64,000 nt of DNA from Thalassotalea piscium (GCF_030295935.1 NZ_AP027362.1:1798001-1862000); one strand, 5' to 3'. Counted from the first letter of the stretch, positions 1-9,277 are shown. Program-made: numbers and translations. Notes: generated by a model from the sequence alone, not told the origin.

Positions 1-669
1 ACATGGTGTAGTTACCGTGTTTCAGCTGATGATTTGATTGAACTTGGCCATGCTAGTAAAGGCGCTATTGTATATTTAGGCGTTAATAAAGGTTTTAACA
101 TCCCTTTACAGTTCGGTAGTAGTACAACGGTTGTTAGAGAAAATATTGGTGGGTTGTCGGGTGAGCCGCTAAAGATAGGTGATATACTTCCTATTTTCGA
201 CGTTGAAACAAAACCCTTACTGTCAATGCCAAGAAAACACATCCCAAGTTATCATCAACATTTAACATTACGCCTTATATTAGGGGCTCAGCATAGTTTT
301 TTTTCTGAGCAAGCTACAAAAACACTGTTTAATTGTGAGTATGTTGTTTCTAAACAAGCTGATCGTATGGGATATCGCCTTGAAGGGCCAGCTTTACAAG
401 CATCAAAGTCTAGCATGACATCTGAAGGGATCGCTTTTGGCGCAGTGCAGGTGCCACCCAATGGGCAACCAATAGTGTTACTTTCTGATCGACAAACATT
501 AGGCGGTTATCCTAAACTTGGCGCTATTTTATCAATAGATGCTTATCGTTTATCACAATGTACCGCGGGTGCGCTTGTGTACTTTCAAGAAATATCGCTA
601 AATCAAGCGCAAACCTTTCTTGAAGAAGAGCAACAAATTCGACAATTAACGCTATTTAGCCATCAGTAA
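1..669 (+). CDS. pxpC: 5-oxoprolinase subunit PxpC (biotin-dependent carboxyltransferase family), 5' truncated
   Basis: The reading frame is open from base 1, so the gene starts outside the window; 222 of roughly 310 residues are visible. The protein belongs to the KipA/PxpC (allophanate hydrolase subunit 2-like) family, which acts with PxpA and PxpB in ATP-dependent opening of 5-oxoproline to glutamate in the cytoplasm. Visible family features are the N-terminal QFGSSTT segment, the GGLSGEPLKIGD stretch, and the C-terminal region around SDRQTLGGYPKLG. An internal ATG at 34 exists but is not the true start. The partners pxpA/pxpB would be expected just upstream. anmK follows 67 bp downstream and may be cotranscribed. 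Confidence 0.9.
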   Translation, partial: TWCSYRVSADDLIELGHASKGAIVYLGVNKGFNIPLQFGSSTTVVRENIGGLSGEPLKIGDILPIFDVETKPLLSMPRKHIPSYHQHLTLRLILGAQHSFFSEQATKTLFNCEYVVSKQADRMGYRLEGPALQASKSSMTSEGIAFGAVQVPPNGQPIVLLSDRQTLGGYPKLGAILSIDAYRLSQCTAGALVYFQEISLNQAQTFLEEEQQIRQLTLFSHQ

Positions 670-736
670 TCATTAGGCAAACTAGCATCAGTTATAGTTA
701 TAGTAGGTATCCGATAGGTCTCATTTTAGGGTTTTT

Positions 737-1876
737 ATGAACACAAGTATTATTTCCAACGCAAAAGGTGATTATTACATCGGTATAATGTCAGGTACTA
801 GCCTCGATGCTATTGATGTTTCATTGGTCAAGATAACGGATAATCAAACTCAGTATATAGCTGCAATTGAGCGGCCCTTTGATGAAGAGCTTAGAGGACG
901 ATTATTATCACTTTGTCAAGATGGTAACATTCACTTAAAAACATTAGGCGAGCTAACCGTAGAACTAAGCTTGGCTTATGCTGATGGCGTTAATTTGCTA
1001 TTAAACAAGCACAATATTAATCCGACAGAGGTAATGGCAATTGGTTGTCATGGACAAACTGTTTTTCATTCACCTCAGGGCGAATATCCTTTTTCAATGC
1101 AATTAATTAATGCGAGTGTGCTAGCTGCAAATACAGGCATTACTACCGTATCTGACTTTCGTAGTATGGACCTTGCTTTAGGTGGCCAAGGCGCACCTTT
1201 AGTGCCAACGTTCCATCAAAGTTTAGTTGGTAGTAACGATGAAGCCGTATTTTTAAATATCGGCGGTATAGCCAACCTCTCAATAATTAGCCCTAATAAG
1301 TTAGTTGGTTTTGATACAGGCCCAGGGAACATTTTAATTGATAGTTGGGTACAACAAAAATTTTCAATAAAATATGATGATAATGGCAGCATAGCAAAAC
1401 AAGGAATAGTTATAGCCCCGTTGTTGAAAAATATGTTGGCTGATGAATATTTTAATAAAGTTGGTGCTAAAAGCACCGGGCGTGAATATTTTAATATTCA
1501 ATGGTTATCGACTCATTTAGCTAGCTTCCTTGACACTGAATATAAGAATAAACTAAGCAATGAAGATGTCTTAGCGACTTTAGTTGCTTTAACGGCACAA
1601 TCTATTGCAAGAGCGCTCTCTCATTTATCAGGCAGTACAATCTATGTTTGCGGTGGTGGTGCTAAAAATGGTTATTTACTTGAGCAGTTAAGTTTATTAC
1701 TGCCAGATTGCACAGTAACTACAACCGCTACACTTGATGTTGATCCTGATTATGTTGAAGCCATGGCTTTTGCGTGGTTAGCTTATCGGTGTGTTAATCA
1801 ACTGCCAGCAAATGACACTCGTGTAACAGGGGCAAGCAAAGAGGCAATTCTCGGACAGATTACTCAAGTAAACTAA
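737..1876 (+). CDS. anmK: anhydro-N-acetylmuramic acid kinase AnmK
   Basis: AnmK phosphorylates and opens 1,6-anhydro-MurNAc released during peptidoglycan turnover, giving MurNAc-6-phosphate for recycling. The 379-residue length is normal for the family. The N-terminal phosphate-binding motif GIMSGTSLD lies at about residues 16-24, and GGIANLS, GFDTGPGN and the C-terminal GGGAKN motif are all present, so the enzyme looks intact. An AGGG stretch lies about 5 nt before the ATG. The next gene is convergent, so anmK ends its transcription unit within the 66-bp gap; no clear terminator hairpin was seen there. Confidence 0.96.
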   Translation: MNTSIISNAKGDYYIGIMSGTSLDAIDVSLVKITDNQTQYIAAIERPFDEELRGRLLSLCQDGNIHLKTLGELTVELSLAYADGVNLLLNKHNINPTEVMAIGCHGQTVFHSPQGEYPFSMQLINASVLAANTGITTVSDFRSMDLALGGQGAPLVPTFHQSLVGSNDEAVFLNIGGIANLSIISPNKLVGFDTGPGNILIDSWVQQKFSIKYDDNGSIAKQGIVIAPLLKNMLADEYFNKVGAKSTGREYFNIQWLSTHLASFLDTEYKNKLSNEDVLATLVALTAQSIARALSHLSGSTIYVCGGGAKNGYLLEQLSLLLPDCTVTTTATLDVDPDYVEAMAFAWLAYRCVNQLPANDTRVTGASKEAILGQITQVN

Positions 1877-1942
1877 TACAGGCCTGAAGTTACTTCTAGG
1901 TAATGCGACTGGAAGTCTTCTACGTACTCATGCTTTTATTTA

Positions 1943-3166
1943 CTAACTTTTTAACCTTAGTGATAACAAAGCCGCAATGCCAATGAACAGGGTAGAGATC
2001 CATAAACATGCTGTTAAACCATAGGCTTGGTATATCCAACCTGATAATATTGTACCTATTAGCCGCCCCATAGCATTTGCCATGTAGTAAAAGCCAATAT
2101 CAAGTGATACACCATCACTGCTAGCATAACTTACAATAAGGTAACTGTGTAAAGCCGAGTTAATGGCAAAAATAGCGCCAAATATCATTAAGCCAATAAT
2201 AATGGATGCTTGAATGTGAAAATTGTAATGTAATGCTAAAGCAATAGCGGCAGGCACTAAGGTTAAATAACTTGCCCATTTAAAAGCGCTCTTACCCGTT
2301 GGAGCATTACCTTGTTTGATGCCGTTAATATATGGTGCTATAGACTGTACAATGCCATAACCAATCACCCAGCTTGCCATAAAGCCACCTACCCACCAAT
2401 GATCCCAACTAAAGGTTACGGCTAAAAATACAGGTAATGCCACCACAAACCAAACATCTCTTGCACCAAACAAGAACAATCGTGCGGCAGAAAGAGTGTT
2501 TATTGACGAGCTTTTTGAGAAAATATCATTAAATTTTGGCTTGTTAATAGCTTTACCTAAATCTTCTTTTAGGGCTAATAAACTAAATAACCACACTAAG
2601 GTTAACAGCGCAGCCATAAATATTACTGCTCCTTTAAATTCAAGTGTGGTAAGCAATACCCCACCAAGAAAGAAGCCAACACCTTTTAACGCATTTTTAG
2701 ATCCTGTGAGCATAGCGACCCACTGATATAGCTTGCCTTCTGCTCCATTCGGGACGAGTAGCTTTATTGCGCTTTTCGCACTCATTTTATTTAAATCTTT
2801 AGCGATACCTGATAATGCCTGTGCTGCCATCACATAAATTATGGTTAACATGTCGGCAGGTACAGCTAGCATGGCAAGTGCTATAATTTGTAGAATTAAG
2901 CCGGTATTCATGGTTTTATTTAAACCCAGCCTTGCGCCGAGCCAACCACCAATAAGGTTGGTGATCACACCAAAAACCTCATAAAACAAAAACAGCATAG
3001 CAATATTTAATGGGCTGTAACCTAATTGATGAAAATACAGCACAACTAGCATGCGTAATGCACCATCAGTTAAGGTAAACGCCCAATAATTTCCGGTGAT
3101 CACCAAATACTGTTTTACTTGGTCAGGCAACTTAGATGATATTTTTTTTAGTGATAAAAGCCCCAT
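1943..3166 (-). CDS. arsJ: organoarsenical efflux MFS transporter ArsJ
   Basis: This 407-residue polytopic membrane protein of the major facilitator type resembles ArsJ through its N-terminal part (TGNYWAFTLTDGALRMLVVL, then FYEVFGVITNLIGGWLGARL) and the QALSGIAKDLNKMSAKSAIK loop. ArsJ exports 1-arseno-3-phosphoglycerate made by a dedicated GAPDH. It starts 3 bp after the stop codon of the upstream GAPDH gene, so the two are an operon; this pairing is the strongest evidence for function. About a dozen hydrophobic segments are visible. No arsR, arsC or other ars gene lies next to it in this window. Confidence 0.9.
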   Translation of the reverse strand: MGLLSLKKISSKLPDQVKQYLVITGNYWAFTLTDGALRMLVVLYFHQLGYSPLNIAMLFLFYEVFGVITNLIGGWLGARLGLNKTMNTGLILQIIALAMLAVPADMLTIIYVMAAQALSGIAKDLNKMSAKSAIKLLVPNGAEGKLYQWVAMLTGSKNALKGVGFFLGGVLLTTLEFKGAVIFMAALLTLVWLFSLLALKEDLGKAINKPKFNDIFSKSSSINTLSAARLFLFGARDVWFVVALPVFLAVTFSWDHWWVGGFMASWVIGYGIVQSIAPYINGIKQGNAPTGKSAFKWASYLTLVPAAIALALHYNFHIQASIIIGLMIFGAIFAINSALHSYLIVSYASSDGVSLDIGFYYMANAMGRLIGTILSGWIYQAYGLTACLWISTLFIGIAALLSLRLKS

Positions 3167-3169
3167 GCT

Positions 3170-4210
3170 TTATTGACTCTTGTCAGCCAAGCCGACCATA
3201 CGCGCTAATTCAGCGGTTCTGTTAGCATAGCCCCATTCATTGTCGTACCACACATAGAGTTTTACTTGTGTGTTATTGATCACGATTGTTGATAAGGCAT
3301 CAATGATGCTTGAACGAGGATCCGTTTTATAATCAATAGACACCAGCGGACGTTGTTCAAATCCCATAATGTCTTTTAATTCACCTTCAGCGGCTTGTTT
3401 CAATAGGTGGTTCACTTCTTCTATCGTAGTTGTACGATTAACTTCAAAGACACAATCAGTTAATGATGCATTGGCTAAAGGAACGCGTACGGCGTGACCA
3501 TTTAACTTGCCTTTAAGCTCAGGAAATATATGTGTAATAGCCGTAGCAGAGCCCGTAGTTGTTGGAATTAAACTCATACCGCAAGCGCGTGCTCGGCGTA
3601 GATCTTTATGAGGGGCATCTAGTATGGTTTGGGTATTGGTAATGTCGTGAATAGTCGTCATTGAACCATGCTTAATACCTATTTTTTCATGGATTACTTT
3701 TACAACTGGCGCTAAACAATTAGTTGTACATGAAGCCGCTGTTACAATTGGGTGGATTGTTTTATCGTATAAATGCTCATTAACACCCATAACGATATTT
3801 AAGACGCCATCTTCTTTTACTGGAGCGGTAACCACAACACGTTTTACGCCTTGATCTAAATAGGCCTTTAATAAAGCTTTGGTTTTAATTTTGCCCGACG
3901 CTTCAATAACAACATCACACTTGGACCAATCGGTCTCTTGTATAGCTTTATTTTGTGTGCAAGGAATAGCTTTGCTATTGCCTTTATCCATATCTTTATT
4001 ATTTAGAATAATAATTGAATCACCTTGATGAGTTGCCTCGTGGTGCCAACGACCGTGGACTGAATCAAAGGTCATTAAATGGGCAAGAGTTTCAGCATTT
4101 CCAGCAGGATCATTAATTTGAATGATTTCTATGTCATCCCAATCGAACGCTGCTCGCATGGTTAAACGTCCCATACGACCAAAACCGTTAATACCAATTT
4201 TTATTGTCAT
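3170..4210 (-). CDS. ArsJ-associated glyceraldehyde-3-phosphate dehydrogenase
   Basis: A 346-residue GAPDH with the NAD-binding GFGRMG motif at the N-terminus and the catalytic cysteine in SCTTNC near residue 155. Family members next to arsJ accept arsenate in place of phosphate and make 1-arseno-3-phosphoglycerate, which ArsJ exports; the arrangement here (GAPDH then arsJ, 3 bp apart) supports that role. The ATG at 4210 is preferred because an AGGAG lies 5 nt upstream; a GTG two codons earlier (4216) overlaps that Shine-Dalgarno. It is one of three GAPDH paralogues in the window, and its sequence differs clearly from the housekeeping copy at 49278. Confidence 0.9.
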   Translation of the reverse strand: MTIKIGINGFGRMGRLTMRAAFDWDDIEIIQINDPAGNAETLAHLMTFDSVHGRWHHEATHQGDSIIILNNKDMDKGNSKAIPCTQNKAIQETDWSKCDVVIEASGKIKTKALLKAYLDQGVKRVVVTAPVKEDGVLNIVMGVNEHLYDKTIHPIVTAASCTTNCLAPVVKVIHEKIGIKHGSMTTIHDITNTQTILDAPHKDLRRARACGMSLIPTTTGSATAITHIFPELKGKLNGHAVRVPLANASLTDCVFEVNRTTTIEEVNHLLKQAAEGELKDIMGFEQRPLVSIDYKTDPRSSIIDALSTIVINNTQVKLYVWYDNEWGYANRTAELARMVGLADKSQ

Positions 4211-4335
4211 TTTCACTCCTACATGACTAAAATTAAATCAATGAGTAATAATTATCGCTTATCGTTAGCAAATTATTAATTTATAAATAGGAGATTTTAT
4301 CCAATTTATGTGACAGATTAATTATACGCATAAGT

Positions 4336-4553
4336 AATACCATTAATCTCACTACTATGTGATCATTTTCTACTAGCTAAAACAATCAACTGCTGTGTTA
4401 CTTATTTTATAATTATCGCTACAAGGATGTAGCTTATGTGGACAAGACAGGAACATAATTACCCAGAACAACTAGTTATGAAAATAAACACCTTGGTTTT
4501 GACTGTTTTTACTGCGTATAAAGTAGATCATTTAATTAATGAAACCGGTATAA
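4336..4553 (+). repeat. miniature inverted-repeat element, family A, copy 1
   Basis: An AT-rich element of about 218 bp without an ORF. Its left end reads as a variant of ATACCAATCTCACTAACTA(T)GTGATC and its right end as GATCA(C)TTAATTAATGAAAC(T/C)GGTAT; the two ends are imperfect inverted repeats of each other. The same element recurs at 25944, 54190 and (inverted) 59560, with shortened forms at 10387 and 49057. The internal segment around TATTTTATAATTATCGCTAC is shared by all full copies. Confidence 0.85.
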
Positions 4554-4583
4554 ATAAGTAAAAAGGTTAATTGATCAGAAAGC

Positions 4584-4611
4584 AAAAAGGCAGCCATTTA
4601 GGCTGCCTTTT
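4584..4611 (-). terminator. rho-independent terminator after tRNA-Val
   Basis: A perfect 9-bp stem (AAGGCAGCC / GGCTGCCTT) with a 5-nt loop. On the minus strand it is followed by a T run, directly downstream of the tRNA-Val gene. Confidence 0.85.
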
Positions 4612-4617
4612 CTAATG

Positions 4618-4694
4618 TGGTGGGTGTGACTGAATTCGAATCAGCGACCTCTTCGATGTCAACGAAGCGCTCTAACCAACTGAGCTACACTCCC
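4618..4694 (-). tRNA. tRNA-Val (anticodon GAC)
   Basis: A 77-nt cloverleaf on the minus strand with D-arm TAGCTCAGTTGGTTAGAGC, anticodon stem CTTCG/CGAAG enclosing loop TTGACAT (anticodon GAC), T-loop TTCGAAT and an encoded CCA. The acceptor stem has an A-A mismatch at the fourth pair (GGGAGTG against CACACCC). A terminator hairpin follows. Confidence 0.9.
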
Positions 4695-4884
4695 AACGTA
4701 CCTAATAAAAACTTGTTAAATAAAGCTAGGTAAAACCTTATTTATTTTTACTAACACTGTAACTATTTTAAATCAGCGTAATATTTCAAGTTGAATCAAT
4801 CAACGGAGCGCTATGTTAGCGATCTGAAAAACGAGTTGCAAGTTGTTTTGTTAAATTATCTTTAAATTAAATAAAATTGATTAT

Positions 4885-6255
4885 TTATGAGACGATTAGT
4901 GGTTCTTCGAGTCTTTTTTGAACAACACGTAATCGCCATGCTAAAAGTACTGCAGCTGTAGTTAAGCCTATAATGATACCAATCCAGAAACCATAAGGAC
5001 CAATTGGCTCGATGACCCAATTGGTTAACCCCAATATTAAACCGATACTCAAACCTACAACCCAATAAGAAGTGAACGTAATATATAGTATTGACTTTGT
5101 GTCTTGATAACCACGTAAAGCGCCTGCTGAAATCACTTGAATTGAATCGGAAAACTGAAATAAAGCTGCTAAAAACATCAAGCTAGCGGCAAGATTAACT
5201 ACCTCTATATCTGTTGAATAGATAGTTGCAATTTGTTCTCTAAAGGTAAGAGAGAGGGCAGCTGTAAGTATTGCTATTAAAAGTCCAAGGATAATAGAGT
5301 GTTTGCAAAGCGCTTTTGCTGCGGTTAAGTTGTCATTTCCAACAGCAAAACCAACTTTTATTGTCACAGCCATAGCAATACTTAAAGGCACCATAAATAC
5401 TAAGCCCGAGAAGTTTATTGCAATTTGATGACTTGCCACTACCTCGGAACCAAAAGGAGCTAGCAATATCGCGACGACAGAAAATAAGCTAACTTCAAAA
5501 AGTAATGACATTGCTATAGGTACACCCAAAACTAAAATCGCTTTAATTGCATTAATATTTGGCCAGTAAAACTTTCCTAATAATGATGCATGTTTAAGGT
5601 TTCTGCTGGTTAGACAATATATAAGCATACCGAAAAACATGACCCAATAGACAATTGCAGTCGCCAGGCCACAACCCGCACCACCAAGTGCAGGGGCTCC
5701 GAATTCTCCATAAATAAAGATGTAATTAGCAGGTATATTGATCAATAGACCTAGCATACTAATGATCATCGTTGGTTTAGTATGTGATAACCCTTCAGCA
5801 TAATTGCGTAAAACAATATATAGACAAAAGCCAGGGCCACCCCAAACGATATAACCCAAGTAATCGAACATTAGCACTTTAAGATCTTGTTCAAGACCAA
5901 CTTTTGCAAATAATATTGGCGCTACAAAATAATAAATTGCAATTAAGCTGAGCCCTAAAAATAAAGCAATCCAACCAGTTTGAAAAGTTTGATCGGCAAC
6001 TTCATCATATTTTTTTGCACCAGACAGTTGTGAAACTATACTTGCTAAGGCCATGATTAAGCCATAAATAGTGAGGATTAACGGGAGCCAAATACTACTT
6101 GCCACAGCAACAGCAGCCATATCAGTTGCACTTACACGGCCTGCCATCACTGTATCTGCAAACCCCATTAAATTTTGAATTAGTTGTGCGATAAGGATAG
6201 GGTAGGCGAGTTTCATTAAACTCTTGGTGTCTTTAAAAAATGCGCTAACGTTCAT
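4885..6255 (-). CDS. MATE family multidrug efflux transporter (NorM-like)
   Basis: A 456-residue inner-membrane protein of about 12 hydrophobic segments with the MATE hallmarks: an N-terminal PILIAQLIQNLMGFADTVMA segment, a repeat-half junction, and the GALRGYQDTK motif in the second half. MATE pumps expel cationic drugs in exchange for sodium or protons. Length is normal. An AGGG sits about 5 nt before the ATG at 6255. The gene stands alone between tRNA-Val and the CPXCG gene. The substrate cannot be read from sequence. Confidence 0.93.
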   Translation of the reverse strand: MNVSAFFKDTKSLMKLAYPILIAQLIQNLMGFADTVMAGRVSATDMAAVAVASSIWLPLILTIYGLIMALASIVSQLSGAKKYDEVADQTFQTGWIALFLGLSLIAIYYFVAPILFAKVGLEQDLKVLMFDYLGYIVWGGPGFCLYIVLRNYAEGLSHTKPTMIISMLGLLINIPANYIFIYGEFGAPALGGAGCGLATAIVYWVMFFGMLIYCLTSRNLKHASLLGKFYWPNINAIKAILVLGVPIAMSLLFEVSLFSVVAILLAPFGSEVVASHQIAINFSGLVFMVPLSIAMAVTIKVGFAVGNDNLTAAKALCKHSIILGLLIAILTAALSLTFREQIATIYSTDIEVVNLAASLMFLAALFQFSDSIQVISAGALRGYQDTKSILYITFTSYWVVGLSIGLILGLTNWVIEPIGPYGFWIGIIIGLTTAAVLLAWRLRVVQKRLEEPLIVS

Positions 6256-6376
6256 GAAACCCTGATAAAGTTACTGATAAAAATAAAGATAGATCATATA
6301 GGTTTAATTTGTTACTGCAAAGCGATGTTATCGTTATTTTATGTGATATACAGGTCTTAATACTTAAATTATACGT

Positions 6377-6583
6377 TTAAAAGACTTGCTCATCATCGCT
6401 ATCAATTGCTAGTTGTATTTTTTGATGATAATCGTCGATATGCATATTAAGATGGATTTCTCGACAACATGATGGGCAATCTTCGTAATAATCTTGATCG
6501 CCAGCCGAAGTATCTAACGATACAAATAGGTGATGGCCACAATGTGGACATTCAATGCGTTGCTCTGAAAGATTGCTAGGCAT
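6377..6583 (-). CDS. CPXCG motif-containing cysteine-rich small protein
   Basis: A 68-residue protein with two zinc-binding knuckles, CPHCG near residue 13 and CPSCC near residue 37, and an acidic C-terminus. This is the conserved CPXCG family of gammaproteobacteria, of unknown function. A strong GGAGGGG ribosome-binding site precedes the ATG. The second knuckle reads CPSCC rather than the usual CPxCG, which still keeps two cysteines for metal binding. Confidence 0.88.
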   Translation of the reverse strand: MPSNLSEQRIECPHCGHHLFVSLDTSAGDQDYYEDCPSCCREIHLNMHIDDYHQKIQLAIDSDDEQVF

Positions 6584-6751
6584 AGCCCCTCCAAATATTG
6601 AAATACCTAATACCCGTTTCTTTAATGAAACAGGTATTAATTATGGTAGATTTTAGATGGATTGCGAATTTTCAATTTTAAAAGATTATCACAGTACTGT
6701 GCGCGAGTGATTAAAGTTTTTTTCTGCTAGTTACAACCAGTTTGGTTATGA

Positions 6752-7669
6752 CTACTTGTTGACAATATCAGGCAGGTTTTGCCCTTGAGCATTTATTAGG
6801 CATTGTTCTAAGGCAGTAATTAATTTATTTCGGTCATGATAGTGTTTAATTTCGTCATTTGCCAAATTACAATTTATGACAGGAACTATTTTTGAAGTCG
6901 TTTGGTCACCATGGCAAATAGCAGAATCTACCGGTAAGCAACCAATATTGTTTTTGATCCAAGTTAGCTTTTCATCAAGTGATAGCTTACCAGCAGGGCT
7001 ATTTTCTTGAACGATGTTGTCGATAAAGACACAATGACCATTACTCGTATTAATAGCGTTAACAATATCTCGAATCAATAAAGGGGGAATGACACTAGTT
7101 AAAAAGCTACCCGGCCCTAAAATGATTAAATCTGCTTTTTCAATAGCAATTTTAGCAACGTCTAGTGTTTTGACAAGAGGGGCTAGCATTAGTTTTTCTG
7201 GCATTACTGGCATTTGGTCTACTGACAACTCACCAACACGGCATCGGCCTTTAGGATAAAAAGCCATTAAGTCAGTAGGGGTTTCAGACATAGGCAAGAC
7301 AGGTGTTTTTACTCGCAAAATTCGACGAACAAGTTTGATAGAATCTAACGGCCTCGATTGTATCTTACCTAAACCGTATAAAATTAAATTACCTAGATTA
7401 TGACCGCCTAACTCATCTTCACCGTCAAAACGGAAATCAAATAACTGGCTTCCAATTGAGTTTCCATCAACTAATTGTGTAAGGCAGTTGCGTAAGTCAC
7501 CCCACGCAATTGAGCTTGTGCGCTTTCGAAGACGTCCTGTAGACCCACCATTATCTGTGGTGGTAACAATACCCGTTAGTCGTGTTTCTAGAAAAGAAAG
7601 TGTTGAAAGCACTCGGCCAAGGCCGTGACCACCACCAATAGCAACTACATTTAGCTTTTTTAACGGCAT
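6752..7669 (-). CDS. yvcK: YvcK/GlmR family UDP-sugar-binding protein (gluconeogenesis factor-like)
   Basis: The protein opens with VVAIGGGHGLGRVL, the glycine-rich nucleotide-sugar-binding loop of the YvcK/YbhK family, followed by TTDNGGSTGRLR, DLRNCL, GHNLGNL and LGPGSFLTSV, all family signatures. Bacillus YvcK binds UDP-GlcNAc and links carbon supply to cell-wall synthesis; the role in gammaproteobacteria is less clear. The ATG at 7669 (MPLKKLN) gives 305 residues, close to E. coli YbhK. Upstream in-frame starts (ATG 7678, TTG 7720) lack a better ribosome-binding site, so the N-terminus is uncertain by up to 17 residues. Confidence 0.9.
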   Translation of the reverse strand: MPLKKLNVVAIGGGHGLGRVLSTLSFLETRLTGIVTTTDNGGSTGRLRKRTSSIAWGDLRNCLTQLVDGNSIGSQLFDFRFDGEDELGGHNLGNLILYGLGKIQSRPLDSIKLVRRILRVKTPVLPMSETPTDLMAFYPKGRCRVGELSVDQMPVMPEKLMLAPLVKTLDVAKIAIEKADLIILGPGSFLTSVIPPLLIRDIVNAINTSNGHCVFIDNIVQENSPAGKLSLDEKLTWIKNNIGCLPVDSAICHGDQTTSKIVPVINCNLANDEIKHYHDRNKLITALEQCLINAQGQNLPDIVNK

Positions 7670-7951
7670 TGAATACATTCGTATAGTGAATAAGTGTCTA
7701 CAATAGCGTTTATTAGACAAAAAATAAAGTACACTTTAGTGTATGATAGTCCAAGAAACTAAAGGCTTGTTTTAAACGATTAAACTGCAATCTTTTTAAT
7801 TGCGAACACTTTGCATATTATCATAGCTAATTTTAGATTTACATTGTCATAGCTCTAAGCGATTGATTATATAAATTTTAGTCAAGTTGTTGCTTTACTA
7901 ATCACTTGAGCCGCATTTGGCAAAAAAAAGACTATAATGTTAAATTAATAG

Positions 7952-7980
7952 TTGACAGTAGAAGGGGCTCTGCTTAGAAT
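7952..7980 (+). promoter_or_regulatory. sigma-70 promoter of the tRNA-Ala/tRNA-Glu operon
   Basis: A consensus TTGACA (7952-7957), a 17-bp spacer and TAGAAT (7975-7980), preceded by an A-rich UP-like stretch and followed by a GC-rich discriminator (GCGCCTCGC). This is the layout of growth-rate-controlled stable-RNA promoters. It is the only strong promoter seen before the five tRNA genes. Confidence 0.8.
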
Positions 7981-8062
7981 GCGCCTCGCTTTCAACGAGT
8001 AGATATTGGGCTTGTTAAGCAGCAAATTTTGATACTAGGCCATCAAAGTTTGTGAATAAAGA

Positions 8063-8138
8063 GGGGCTATAGCTCAGCTGGGAGAGCGCTTCGCTGGCAG
8101 TGAAGAGGTCTGCGGTTCGATCCCGCATAGCTCCACCA
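8063..8138 (+). tRNA. tRNA-Ala (anticodon GGC)
   Basis: A 76-nt cloverleaf very close to E. coli tRNA-Ala(GGC): acceptor GGGGCTA/TAGCTCC, anticodon loop CTGGCAG, T-loop TTCGATC and an encoded CCA. First gene of the stable-RNA operon. Confidence 0.95.
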
Positions 8139-8282
8139 AAAATATAAACTTTGAATATGTTAAAGTTTAATGATTAAGTATTAAATATATGTTTTTATTT
8201 AATCGACACTAATTTTGCACTTTAATTATATAGTGCAGCTATATTGACTTAGCTTCTAGTTATTTCGATATATAAAAATTGT

Positions 8283-8358
8283 GTCCCTATCGTCTAGAGG
8301 CCTAGGACACCGCCCTTTCACGGCGGTAACAGGGGTTCGAATCCCCTTAGGGATGCCA
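8283..8358 (+). tRNA. tRNA-Glu (anticodon TTC), copy 1
   Basis: A 76-nt cloverleaf with anticodon loop CTTTCAC inside stem CCGCC/GGCGG, T-loop TTCGAAT and encoded CCA. Acceptor GTCCCTA pairs with TAGGGAT, with a G-U closing pair. All four copies are identical over the tRNA. Confidence 0.95.
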
Positions 8359-8575
8359 CATTAAAAAGGGTAGAGTAATCTAGGTCTTACTTTATCCTTG
8401 GTTATTGCTTATAGCATTTATATAAGTAGTAAACTAAAACTGTTTTGACGTGTAATTAGCATGCTAATTACTTGAATAAAGGTAACTTTATTCAAAGCTC
8501 ACGTTATTAATGTTTCGGTTAAATGGAATATTAGTAGTGAACCAGAAAGGTAATACTTTTCTCAAGAGTTTCTGC

Positions 8576-8651
8576 GTCCCTATCGTCTAGAGGCCTAGGA
8601 CACCGCCCTTTCACGGCGGTAACAGGGGTTCGAATCCCCTTAGGGATGCCA
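8576..8651 (+). tRNA. tRNA-Glu (anticodon TTC), copy 2
   Basis: Identical in sequence to copy 1 and exactly 293 bp downstream of it. Confidence 0.95.
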
Positions 8652-8868
8652 CATTAAAAAGGGTAGAGTAATCTAGGTCTTATTTTATCCTTGGTTATTG
8701 CTTATAGCATTTATATAAGTAGTAAACTAAAACTGTTTTGACGTGTAATTAGCATGCTAATTACTTGAATAAAGGTAACTTTATTCAAAGCTCACGTTGT
8801 TAATGTTTCGGTTAAATGAAATGTTAGTAGCGAACCAGAAAGGTAATACTTTTCTCAAGAGTTTCTGC

Positions 8869-8944
8869 GTCCCTATCGTCTAGAGGCCTAGGACACCGCC
8901 CTTTCACGGCGGTAACAGGGGTTCGAATCCCCTTAGGGATGCCA
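8869..8944 (+). tRNA. tRNA-Glu (anticodon TTC), copy 3
   Basis: Identical in sequence to copy 1; third unit of the 293-bp array. Confidence 0.95.
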
Positions 8945-9161
8945 CATTAAAAAGGGTAGAGTAATCTAGGTCTTATTTTATCCTTGGTTATTGCTTATAG
9001 CATTTATATAAGTAGTAAACTAAAACTGTTTTGACGTGTAATTAGCATGCTAATTACTTGAATAAAGGTAACTTTATTCAAAGCTCACGTTATCAATGTT
9101 TCAGTTAAATGGAATATTAGTAGCGAACCAGAAAGGTAGTACTTTTCTCAAGAGTTTCTGC

Positions 9162-9237
9162 GTCCCTATCGTCTAGAGGCCTAGGACACCGCCCTTTCAC
9201 GGCGGTAACAGGGGTTCGAATCCCCTTAGGGATGCCA
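9162..9237 (+). tRNA. tRNA-Glu (anticodon TTC), copy 4
   Basis: Identical tRNA ending the array; its 3' flank diverges from the repeat after ACATTAA and leads into the operon terminator. Confidence 0.95.
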
Positions 9238-9248
9238 CATTAAGTAAT

Positions 9249-9277
9249 AAAAACGCCGACAATATGTCGGCGTTTTT
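9249..9277 (+). terminator. terminator of the tRNA-Ala/Glu operon
   Basis: A GC-rich stem (AACGCCGACA / TGTCGGCGTT) with a 3-nt loop, followed by a T run on the plus strand and preceded by A residues, so it may also serve hdfR transcription from the other side. Confidence 0.88.

Larger units (their letters stand above)
8283..9237 (+). repeat. 293-bp tandem repeat array carrying tRNA-Glu
   Basis: Three full 293-bp units (starting 8283, 8576 and 8869) plus a fourth tRNA at 9162. Each unit holds one tRNA-Glu and about 217 bp of spacer; the spacers differ by only a few substitutions, so the array arose recently by unequal exchange or is being homogenised. The last tRNA is followed by a terminator instead of the spacer. 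Confidence 0.95.

Noticed and set aside
8283-9237. Regular repeats that could suggest a CRISPR-like array
   Set aside because: The repeat unit is 293 bp and contains complete tRNA-Glu genes; spacers are near-identical, not unique.
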